A stretch of 5,223 bases of DNA. Origin: Schlesneria sp. GTDB taxonomy: Bacteria > Planctomycetota > Planctomycetia > Planctomycetales > Planctomycetaceae. Below are positions 1-5,223 of this stretch, in pieces. Location of the stretch: NCBI GenBank assembly GCA_025353525.1, contig JANXOO010000875.1, positions 1 through 5,223 on the forward strand. Direction: 5' to 3'. Position numbers and translations under genes: made by a program. The notes under the pieces are model-generated. The model was not told where the DNA came from, ran no database searches, and was given only the letters and a program-made list of their open reading frames with translations. How positions within the stretch are numbered: the first letter of the stretch is position 1; each line of letters begins with the position of its first letter.

Positions 1-236
1 ATTCTGCGATTCCGTCCGATCACGTTGACAACACTGCCGCGTTGCTGGGTGCTCTGCCACTGGCGCTCGGAACGGGGGTCGGTTCAGAGTTACGCCAGCC
101 TATGGGAATTGCGATCGTCGGCGGACTGATCTTCAGTCAGATGTTGACGCTGTACACGACACCGGTCGTCTATTTGTATCTTGACCATTTTCGCTTGTGG
201 TGCGATCGACTGCGCCGCAGAAAACCCGTTTTATGA
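1..236 (+). CDS. RND efflux transporter (MdtB/MdtC-like), C-terminal end, frameshifted
   Basis: This is the last part of an inner-membrane RND (HAE1-type) drug/proton antiporter, the pump subunit of a tripartite efflux complex. Its 5' end lies outside the window. Bases 1-36 read in frame 1 as [12 protein letters not shown], and the text from base 36 onward in frame 3 reads [20 protein letters not shown], continuing to the tail ...[16 protein letters not shown]. Joined, these match the conserved ending of MdtB/MdtC ([39 protein letters not shown]), covering the last two transmembrane helices. The two halves are in different frames, as if one G were missing at about base 36. Uncorrected, frame 1 stops at 127-129 and loses the last helices; the corrected frame stops at 234-236 after a short basic tail. 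The family assignment is firm. Whether the shift is a real mutation or a sequence error cannot be decided here. Confidence 0.85.
   Translation, partial: SAIPSDHVDNTAALLGALPLALGTGVGSELRQPMGIAIVGGLIFSQMLTLYTTPVVYLYLDHFRLWCDRLRRRKPVL
36..37 (+). other. Apparent one-base deletion (frameshift) in the RND gene
   Basis: Upstream of this point the conserved RND sequence is in frame 1 (ACA ACA CTG = TTL). Downstream it is in frame 3 (GCC GCG TTG CTG = AALL). The G at 36 would have to be used twice, so CTGGCCGCG appears to have become CTGCCGCG. There is no long homopolymer or classical X-XXY-YYZ slippery heptamer here, so programmed frameshifting has no support in the sequence. Confidence 0.8.
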
Positions 237-277
237 AGCGTGATTCCGGCTGCGGGTACAACGGCATGAATGAAATC

Positions 278-281
278 AGGA
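278..281 (+). promoter_or_regulatory. Ribosome binding site deciding the hydrolase start
   Basis: AGGA lies 6 nt upstream of the ATG at 288. The alternative in-frame ATG at 270 has no comparable purine-rich sequence at a normal distance, so 288 is preferred. Confidence 0.55.
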
Positions 282-287
282 CACGAA

Positions 288-1430
288 ATGGACAATCCAA
301 AACCGAAGCCGTTTCCGGGGCTCACGCGAAAAGTCCTGTCGTTGCTCGTGCGACTGTATTTGTTGTGTCTTGCGCCATTGGCGTTTTTTCAGCGTACGCT
401 GATCTATCATCCGAGCCGGTGCAGGCCACTGATTGCGTCTGAATACGAGTTTTCGCAGGCTGTCGTCAACGTGACGGTCCGTGCGTCCGAGGGGCTCGTA
501 TTGCATGGTTGGCTTGCACTGAGCGGGACTTCACATAATTCGCCAGTGACCGACATCAATCAGTCGCTCGGTTCGACGGTGCCGGTCGTCTTGTACTTTT
601 CAGGCAATGCAGGAAATCGATCGATGCGATCGCATCCCATGTCGATTTTGGCAGGTATGCATGCGCACGTGTTGCTGATCGACTACCGGGGTTACGGGGA
701 AAACCTCGGGAGACCGGGCGAGCGAGAGTTTGCGAAAGATGCACGAGCGGTTTGGAATTATGCCACCGGTGAACTTAAGATTTCACCGAAGCGCATTGTG
801 ATTTATGGTGAATCACTCGGGGGAGGCGTGGCGACGCGGCTTGCCAGCGAATTGTGTCTTGAAGGAATCGAACCGGGCGGGTTGATCGTACAGTCGACAT
901 TCAGTTCGCTGGTCGCGGTTGGCGAGGCTCATTTCCCGATTGTGCCCGTCTCGCTGTTGTTGGTCGAACGGTATCCCTCGGACGATCGCATCCCGCATGT
1001 CACTTGTCCGATCCTGCAAATTCACGGTGCTCGCGATTCAGTTGTTCCGTTTGAGATTGGTCAGCGACTCTTTGATGCCGCCCCGGCGAAATCGTCGAGT
1101 GGCCAGCCGAAGCGTCAATTTATAGTGCCGCGTGCCGATCACAATGACATTTTCGATTCGAACGCAGATCGCAAGCCGCTGTTCGACGAATTGAAGAGTT
1201 TTCTGGATGACGTACACGATCGCGCGAAAGAATCAGCGGAAATTCCCGGGTCAAAAAACAATCAATTGCCACTGACAACAAAAGACGAGGAAAGGGTTCC
1301 GTCCGATTGGACGATCATCATCAGCCTGATGCTCGTGGTGATCGCTCTTGTGATTTGGCGAGCAGAACGGGTTCGAACGGGAAAACTCAAAAGCGGAGGT
1401 CAGAACGATCCGTCGACGACTTCACCCTGA
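288..1430 (+). CDS. Membrane-anchored alpha/beta hydrolase, BEM46/ABHD13-like (serine hydrolase)
   Basis: The predicted 380-residue serine hydrolase has an N-terminal hydrophobic helix (about residues 16-34) followed by LIYHPSR, the usual entry to the BEM46/ABHD12-13-like fold. SGNAGN (105-110) occupies the oxyanion-hole position, where family members usually have HGNAGN. Then come DYRGYG (133-138), the nucleophile elbow GESLGG with Ser176, the acid Asp250 in HGARDSVVP, and His285 in RADHND, a complete catalytic triad. A tail of about 50 polar residues leads to a second hydrophobic helix (341-357) and a basic end. Basic residues flank both helices on their outer ends, so by the positive-inside rule both termini are probably cytoplasmic and the catalytic domain is outside the membrane. 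The substrate is unknown; family members include esterases, thioesterases and peptidases. The gene starts 51 bp after the RND stop and may be co-transcribed. Its 3' end overlaps the opposing DUF1559 gene by 31 bp. Confidence 0.88.
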   Translation: MDNPKPKPFPGLTRKVLSLLVRLYLLCLAPLAFFQRTLIYHPSRCRPLIASEYEFSQAVVNVTVRASEGLVLHGWLALSGTSHNSPVTDINQSLGSTVPVVLYFSGNAGNRSMRSHPMSILAGMHAHVLLIDYRGYGENLGRPGEREFAKDARAVWNYATGELKISPKRIVIYGESLGGGVATRLASELCLEGIEPGGLIVQSTFSSLVAVGEAHFPIVPVSLLLVERYPSDDRIPHVTCPILQIHGARDSVVPFEIGQRLFDAAPAKSSSGQPKRQFIVPRADHNDIFDSNADRKPLFDELKSFLDDVHDRAKESAEIPGSKNNQLPLTTKDEERVPSDWTIIISLMLVVIALVIWRAERVRTGKLKSGGQNDPSTTSP

Positions 1431-2251
1431 TTTCGCGTTGCCAGCTTTCCCAGGACATTCAGGTCGGTGCTGTTCGACAGGAATGAAACGTGGCCGTCGC
1501 TGAAGAGTGCGTGTCCGCCGCCGGGATGATGACTGACGATTGTCTGGCCGAGTGCGTTGGCGTTGACCGGATATTCGATCGGCATACAGTTGGTGCCACT
1601 TCCCCACTGGCCACCTTCACTCGTCAGTCCCGTTGATTCGAAGACCATAAATGTTTGACTGAGGCCATCGGAGAATTCGCCAAACGGAGCTGGTCGCTTT
1701 TGAGCGCGGGGTCCTGGAGCATTGATTACGAGTAATGCTCCAGCTTCCCATCCGTCGCCTTCGTCAAAGCCGGCATTCATGCCTGTCAGGCTTGTTCCGA
1801 AATTACCGCCGTAGTCGATCCCGCCGGGACGCCGGATCGGTTCTGAGGGGCATGTGAAGACCGGCATCGATTTTGATGTGACGTCGTTGTTGGACTGGCC
1901 AACCGGGCCTGTTGAATCGTTCCATCGTTTCGAAAAGTCGTATCGATTGTACAAGGGTGCCTGATCGAGGAACGGAAGCACTCGCGTACACCAGGAATGC
2001 CGTGCATCGTTCGCAAAATCGTTGCCTGCCGGAAGTGATTGGTAACCCGACTCGAAGTTGTGAAGCGCCTGTCCGAATTGACGTAACTGGCTTTTGCACT
2101 GCATCGCCCTCGCGGATTCTCGCGAGTTTTGAACGGCGGGCAATGTCAACGACAATAAAATGCCAATGATCGACACGACCACGAGTAACTCGATCACCGT
2201 AAAGCCGCGACGCGATTTTGGCGACGGCTGAATCCAGGTCTTGATTCGCAT
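1400..2251 (-). CDS. DUF1559 family protein with prepilin-type N-terminal cleavage/methylation motif
   Basis: This 283-residue exported, pseudopilin-like protein belongs to a large planctomycete family. A basic leader ends in RRG|FTVIE, the type IV prepilin peptidase site, with cleavage expected between Gly16 and Phe17 and the conserved Glu at mature position 5. A hydrophobic helix follows (about 17-40), then the family block SARAMQCKSQLRQFGQALHN. The middle has SWCTRVLPFLDQ, and the C-terminal part has the H-X9-DG signature (His242, Asp252-Gly253) and an ending of LATRNQGEVVDGSF, usual for the family. The role is not established; an assembled surface or secretion filament component is inferred from the N-terminus. 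The frame is open upstream to 2317, but ATG 2251 has AGGTGG 7 nt upstream and gives the standard short leader, so it is chosen. Four cysteines (52, 88, 134, 222) could form disulfides after export. Confidence 0.93.
   Translation of the reverse strand: MRIKTWIQPSPKSRRGFTVIELLVVVSIIGILLSLTLPAVQNSRESARAMQCKSQLRQFGQALHNFESGYQSLPAGNDFANDARHSWCTRVLPFLDQAPLYNRYDFSKRWNDSTGPVGQSNNDVTSKSMPVFTCPSEPIRRPGGIDYGGNFGTSLTGMNAGFDEGDGWEAGALLVINAPGPRAQKRPAPFGEFSDGLSQTFMVFESTGLTSEGGQWGSGTNCMPIEYPVNANALGQTIVSHHPGGGHALFSDGHVSFLSNSTDLNVLGKLATRNQGEVVDGSF
1714..1743. repeat. Perfect 10-bp inverted repeat inside the DUF1559 gene
   Basis: CTGGAGCATT (1714-1723) is exactly complementary to AATGCTCCAG (1734-1743), with a 10-nt loop between. 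On the coding strand it falls in the stretch encoding AGALLVINAP. It could fold in either transcript, but it may be a chance result of codon choice. Confidence 0.6.
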
Positions 2252-2258
2252 GACTTCA

Positions 2259-2264
2259 CCACCT
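2259..2264 (-). promoter_or_regulatory. Ribosome binding site for the DUF1559 gene
   Basis: On the minus strand AGGTGG precedes ATG 2251 by 7 nt. This decides the start against the longer open frame that reaches 2317. The AGG overlaps a small 4-bp hairpin (CCTG-ATAC-CAGG), too weak to call regulatory. Confidence 0.7.
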
Positions 2265-2318
2265 GGTATCAGGCCGGGGATACAGTTTCGTATCAAGTTG
2301 CGGATTCCAAACGACACC

Positions 2319-2346
2319 GAAGTCCGGCAGAAGGATGCCGGACTTC
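2319..2346 (-). terminator. Perfect 11-bp hairpin between lipoprotein and DUF1559 genes (possible terminator)
   Basis: GAAGTCCGGCA (2319-2329) and TGCCGGACTTC (2336-2346) are exact reverse complements around a 6-nt loop, giving a GC-rich stem. It lies 43 bp downstream of the lipoprotein stop and 67 bp upstream of the DUF1559 start. No U-run follows it on the minus strand, so it is not a textbook intrinsic terminator. It could attenuate or separate the two genes, or stabilise the upstream mRNA end. Confidence 0.45.
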
Positions 2347-2389
2347 AGTCGAACGTCAGTACGTAGCTTTTTCGATTCAGTACCGGTTC

Positions 2390-2770
2390 TTACGAATTCG
2401 ATACCGTACTTGTAACCGACGTCGCCGAATGTACCGTGAACGTGTTCGTCCGTCCGGCGGTCACCGTCAGTGCAGGAGCGATCGCTGCGAAACTGTGGAC
2501 AACTCCGCCGAGTGTAAACGTTCCGGTCAACGGCAGTTTCTGTCCTGATTGTTTTGAAGGCGTCGGGAAATCGCCTCGAACCGAATACTTGTCCGGAGCG
2601 ACGTTCTTGTCGGCATATTCCATTCCGCCGGCGAAAGCATCAATCGCGTTAATGACCAGTGCAGTACCGTTTGCAAAGATGATTGATGTTCGCTTGCTGG
2701 AACATCCAGACAGACTCAAGGCAATCGCGCCAACACTTGCCTGCAACATGCTTCGACGATTGAAAACCAT
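2390..2770 (-). CDS. Small putative lipoprotein with Tat-like signal, unknown function
   Basis: I do not recognise this 126-residue protein. Its leader, MVFNRRSMLQ followed by a hydrophobic stretch, ends in LSGC, a lipobox with Cys23 as the expected lipidated residue. The twin arginines (Arg5-Arg6) before S-M-L resemble a Tat signal, so export in folded form is possible. The mature part of about 104 residues has no further cysteine. It is rich in Thr, Ser, Ala and Val, especially at the end (TVHSATSVTSTVSNS), and its alternating pattern suggests a beta-strand fold. Start 2770 is preferred over the upstream frame to 2818 because AGGGGGG lies 6 nt before it and it places the signal at the N-terminus. 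It lies 138 bp upstream of the DUF1559 gene on the same strand. Small lipoproteins near DUF1559 genes are common in planctomycetes, but a joint function is only an inference. Confidence 0.75.
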   Translation of the reverse strand: MVFNRRSMLQASVGAIALSLSGCSSKRTSIIFANGTALVINAIDAFAGGMEYADKNVAPDKYSVRGDFPTPSKQSGQKLPLTGTFTLGGVVHSFAAIAPALTVTAGRTNTFTVHSATSVTSTVSNS

Positions 2771-2776
2771 TTGAAA

Positions 2777-2783
2777 CCCCCCT
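2777..2783 (-). promoter_or_regulatory. Ribosome binding site for the small lipoprotein gene
   Basis: AGGGGGG on the minus strand is followed by 6 nt and ATG 2770. This unusually G-rich Shine-Dalgarno sequence supports the shorter start, which gives a well-formed lipoprotein signal. Confidence 0.65.
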
Positions 2784-2811
2784 GACTCTGAAATATAGCC
2801 GTGCCGTAGAC

Positions 2812-2826
2812 GAAGCATAATGCTTC
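2812..2826. promoter_or_regulatory. 15-bp palindrome in the lipoprotein gene leader (possible operator)
   Basis: GAAGCAT (2812-2818) and ATGCTTC (2820-2826) are exact reverse complements around a single central A. The site lies between the ribosome binding site of the lipoprotein gene and the -10-like sequence at 2834-2839, where a repressor would overlap the transcription start. No second copy was noticed in the window. Confidence 0.4.
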
Positions 2827-2833
2827 ACGATCC

Positions 2834-2866
2834 ATTATCTAACAGTAATCCACATATTCATGTCAA
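2834..2866 (-). promoter_or_regulatory. Weak promoter candidate for the lipoprotein gene
   Basis: On the minus strand a perfect TTGACA (2861-2866) is followed 21 nt later by GATAAT (2834-2839), 5 of 6 matches to the -10 consensus. Each element is good, but the spacing is about 4 nt longer than the usual 17, so sigma-70-type activity is uncertain. The surrounding A/T-rich stretch and its place upstream of the gene favour some promoter here. Confidence 0.3.
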
Positions 2867-2989
2867 GCTAGGAGAGATGGGATGAAATGGTTTTTTCGAA
2901 ATATTCCGGAAGAAAACTCCTGAACACTTGCGACAAATACATCGTAAATATTTTGAATGAAATGCTTTACGCGAATACTTGCGGCGGCA

Positions 2990-5223
2990 TCAGTCCGAGA
3001 GTTTCTCGCGCAATCGATGCAATTCCTGCAATGCTGCGAGTGGTGTCATGTCGTTCACGTTCAAATGGCGCAGTTCGCCAAGAACAGGATGTTCATCGCT
3101 TTCAAACAGTGCGAGCTGTTTTTCGTTTTTGCGTTTCGTTCTCCGTTCAGGTACGCGAGCCTTGCCCGATTCATCCGTATGATCGCTTTCCAATGTGCGA
3201 AGGAGTACTTTGGCGCGATCGAGGACTGTTCGGGGGACGCCTGCCAGTTGTGCGACGTGAATGCCGTAACTTTTATCTGCGGAACCGGGGACAATTTTGT
3301 GCAGGAAGATCACATCGTCTTTCTCTTCCCGGACAGCAACGTTCCAGTTGGCACATTCTTTCAGCGTTTCGGTCAGTTGAGTCAGTTCGTGGTAGTGCGT
3401 CGCAAACATCGTGCGGCAGCCTGTGACATCGTGCAAGTACTCGGTAATCGCCCATGCCAGTGAGATACCGTCATAAGTACTCGTGCCACGACCGATTTCG
3501 TCGAGGATCACCAGGCTTCGGTTGGTGGCGGCATTGAGGATTCGTGCGGTTTCGGTCATTTCGACCATAAACGTACTTTGGCCTTTTCCAAGTTCATCGC
3601 TGGCTCCGACTCGAGCAAAGACCCGGTCGGCAATTCCGATCCATGCGGCGCGGGCCGGGACGAATGAACCCATTTGAGCCATGATTGTGATCAGAGCGGC
3701 CTGCCGGATATAGGTGCTTTTCCCGGCCATATTCGGGCCCGTAATGAGTTGAATCAGACCGCCGGGAGATTCCGCCTGTGAAGGATTGTTTTCGATCGGG
3801 GCGGGGGAGAGTTCAACCGCTGACTCGGGGGTTGCGGGGGTTTGGTGACAGGCTGACGCCTGAACTCCAGCGGGGGAGGGGTTTCTTTTTTTCCCCATTT
3901 TTACGTCGTTGGGGACGAATTCGCCGGTCGGTTTCAGGCGATCAAGAACGGGGTGCCGGCCTTCGCGGATGTCTAGTACGGGTGCTGTTGTCATCTCGGG
4001 ACGGCAGTAACCGGCGCTGACAGCCAGTGTCGCCAATCCCGCCAACGTATCGACTTCCGCCAGAACTTCAGCGATCTCCCTGAGTCGCGGAGATTGTACT
4101 GCGATACGTCCTCGCAACGCGTTGAACAATTCCTGTTCGAGTTGCACGGCCTGGCCTTCTGCTCGCAAGACTTTCTCTTCGTATTCCTTTAATTGCGGAG
4201 TGATAAAACGTTCGTAATTCTTCAACGTCTGCTTGCGGATGTAGTCAACGGGAACTTTTTCGGCCTGTGCGGCAGTGCATTCGAGGTAATAGCCGAAGAC
4301 CTTATTAAACCCGACCTTCAAATTCGGGATTCCGGTCCGCTGGATTTCTTCCGCCTGATAACGCGTGATCCAGTCTTTCCCCCCGCGAGCCAGATCGCGC
4401 CACTCGTCCAGTTGAACATTGAATCCTTCACGAATCAATCCGCCATCACTGGTGAGAAGTGGTGGTTCATCAACAAGCGATGTGTCGATGTCCGCCCGTA
4501 TTTCAGGACACAGATCGAGTCGACCTTCCAGTTCGACCAGTCGGCGCGCTGTTCTTCCGGACAGCTTGGCCTTGAGTTTCGGCAGCAGCGCCAGCGTCCG
4601 GGCAAGGCACGAAAGATCTCGCGGCGAGCAGCGACCGGTGGCGACGCGCGCGGTCAGTCGCTGCAGGTCGTATGATTCCCCCAGTTGTTCTCTCAGATCG
4701 CGACAGAACATCGCGTCGGCCGTCAGTTCCTCGACGGCATCCAGTCGCAATTCGATGCGAGCCTGGTCGGTCAACGGGTTCGAGAGCCAGTCTCCCAGCA
4801 GTCGGGATCCCATCGGCGTCACGGTTTCGTCGATCACATCCAGCAGACTTCCTTCGCGCTGACCGTCCCGCAGCGTTCGGGTCAATTCAAGACTTCGTCG
4901 CGTCGCTTCGTCAATTAACAGGCTGGAACCGCGCCGATAGGGTTCAAGCCGCGTGATGTGACCAAGGCCACTCTTTTGCGTCTCGCGAACATATTCGAGT
5001 AATGCCCCTGCTGCCGTCACGCCTGCTGTATCATCGTCGATATCGAACCCCGCCAATGTGCGCGTTTGAAACTGTTCAAGCAACGTCCGCTTGCACTGGT
5101 CGGCACTAAAGGACCAGGGGGGCCGATCGCTGGTCAACATTCCTGTGATTTGCGACAAGGACTTGACCAGTGACAATTCGTGCGAATTGTCGGGGACCAG
5201 GCATTCCGCCGGTCGAATTCGTG
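2990..5223 (-). CDS. mutS: DNA mismatch repair protein MutS (5' end beyond the window)
   Basis: MutS recognises base mismatches and small loops and, using ATP, starts mismatch repair with MutL. The 743 residues visible (numbered from the right edge) start at [10 protein letters not shown] in the connector domain; about 180 residues, including the mismatch-reading domain, are missing by comparison with E. coli MutS. The core/lever begins near FGTRDLVGF-equivalent FQTRTLAGF and TVTPMGSR, and the clamp region precedes [13 protein letters not shown]. The ATPase has Walker [10 protein letters not shown] (495-503), the STFMVEMTE block, Walker B ending Asp574-Glu575 in [12 protein letters not shown], and FATHYHE (606-612). 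[12 protein letters not shown] follows. The C-terminus has QLALF (702-706), a good beta-clamp binding motif, and a short [13 protein letters not shown] helix. All ATPase motifs look intact. An extra proline/serine-rich stretch at 443-488 precedes Walker A. The frame continues upstream of the TTG at 5176, so that is not the start. No clear terminator follows. Confidence 0.97.
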   Translation of the reverse strand, partial: RIRPAECLVPDNSHELSLVKSLSQITGMLTSDRPPWSFSADQCKRTLLEQFQTRTLAGFDIDDDTAGVTAAGALLEYVRETQKSGLGHITRLEPYRRGSSLLIDEATRRSLELTRTLRDGQREGSLLDVIDETVTPMGSRLLGDWLSNPLTDQARIELRLDAVEELTADAMFCRDLREQLGESYDLQRLTARVATGRCSPRDLSCLARTLALLPKLKAKLSGRTARRLVELEGRLDLCPEIRADIDTSLVDEPPLLTSDGGLIREGFNVQLDEWRDLARGGKDWITRYQAEEIQRTGIPNLKVGFNKVFGYYLECTAAQAEKVPVDYIRKQTLKNYERFITPQLKEYEEKVLRAEGQAVQLEQELFNALRGRIAVQSPRLREIAEVLAEVDTLAGLATLAVSAGYCRPEMTTAPVLDIREGRHPVLDRLKPTGEFVPNDVKMGKKRNPSPAGVQASACHQTPATPESAVELSPAPIENNPSQAESPGGLIQLITGPNMAGKSTYIRQAALITIMAQMGSFVPARAAWIGIADRVFARVGASDELGKGQSTFMVEMTETARILNAATNRSLVILDEIGRGTSTYDGISLAWAITEYLHDVTGCRTMFATHYHELTQLTETLKECANWNVAVREEKDDVIFLHKIVPGSADKSYGIHVAQLAGVPRTVLDRAKVLLRTLESDHTDESGKARVPERRTKRKNEKQLALFESDEHPVLGELRHLNVNDMTPLAALQELHRLREKLSD
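3758..3895 (-). other. Low-complexity insertion in MutS before Walker A
   Basis: Between FVPNDVKM and IQLITGPNM, where E. coli MutS has about 10 residues, this protein has about 45 more, rich in Pro, Ser, Ala and Glu and lacking any conserved MutS motif. The DNA differs from its surroundings: the plus strand has runs of G (3798-3801, 3803-3807, 3827-3831, 3836-3840, 3872-3876, 3878-3881), a T7 run (3886-3892) and the palindrome CAGGC-TGAC-GCCTG (3849-3862). The frame is kept throughout. It is probably a flexible surface loop; origin from an inserted repeat is possible. Confidence 0.7.

Noticed and set aside
270..287. Upstream ATG at 270 for the hydrolase
   Set aside because: It adds six polar residues before the basic leader and lacks a ribosome binding site, while ATG 288 has AGGA 6 nt upstream.
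624..635. 12-bp palindrome ATGCGATCGCAT in the hydrolase gene as a binding site
   Set aside because: It is inside coding sequence and is explained by the general excess of CGATCG, which is reported separately.
2252..2317. N-terminal extension of the DUF1559 protein
   Set aside because: It would put 22 extra residues before the short basic prepilin leader and would run from within the hairpin region. ATG 2251 has AGGTGG at the right distance.
2436..2774. Plus-strand open frame of 112 codons
   Set aside because: It lies wholly antisense to the small lipoprotein gene, which has a signal peptide, lipobox and ribosome binding site. The plus frame has no such support.
2827..2989. Terminator for mutS in the spacer after its stop
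   Set aside because: The spacer is A/T-rich with short AATATT and TTCCGGAA palindromes, but no stem followed by a U-run on the minus strand could be found.
2887..3426. Plus-strand open frame of 179 codons, with a purine-rich stretch a little upstream
   Set aside because: Most of it is antisense to the conserved 3' part of mutS, and the translation is low in recognisable structure. The upstream AGGAG is too far from this ATG for a normal site.
3798..3881. G-quadruplex in the G-runs of the MutS insertion
   Set aside because: The runs are separated by 1, 19, 4 and 31 nt, so the standard motif with loops up to 7 nt is not met.
4193..4675. Plus-strand open frame of 160 codons
   Set aside because: It is antisense to the core and clamp region of mutS and has no family resemblance.

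Overview
The window looks like chromosomal DNA of a member of the Planctomycetota. The strongest sign is a DUF1559 protein with a type IV pilin-like N-terminus and a C-terminal H-X9-DG motif, a family greatly expanded in that phylum. A small lipoprotein with a twin-arginine-like leader and MutS residues typical of the group fit the same assignment. Genus cannot be fixed from this sequence.

Layout, left to right. Positions 1-236 (+) hold the C-terminal end of an RND efflux pump subunit of MdtB/MdtC type, with an apparent one-base deletion at about position 36 that breaks the reading frame. Positions 288-1430 (+) encode a membrane-anchored alpha/beta hydrolase of the BEM46/ABHD13-like group, with an unusual second membrane segment at its C-terminus. 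It converges on, and overlaps by 31 bp, the DUF1559 pseudopilin-like gene (1400-2251, -). Upstream of that on the same strand, across a 138-bp spacer with a perfect 11-bp hairpin, is a small putative lipoprotein gene of unknown function (2390-2770, -). Its leader carries a 15-bp palindrome and a weak promoter candidate. After a 219-bp spacer comes mutS (2990-5223, -), whose 5' end lies beyond the right edge.

The genes do not form an obvious pathway. The RND gene and hydrolase are co-directional, 51 bp apart, and could share a transcript. The lipoprotein and DUF1559 genes are co-directional and both exported. MutS is housekeeping mismatch repair. I see no mobile element, CRISPR array, RNA gene or defence system. 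The observations most worth checking are the RND frameshift, a proline/serine-rich insertion of about 45 residues just before the MutS Walker A motif that contains a palindrome and G-runs, the double-anchored hydrolase, and a marked excess of the hexamer CGATCG.
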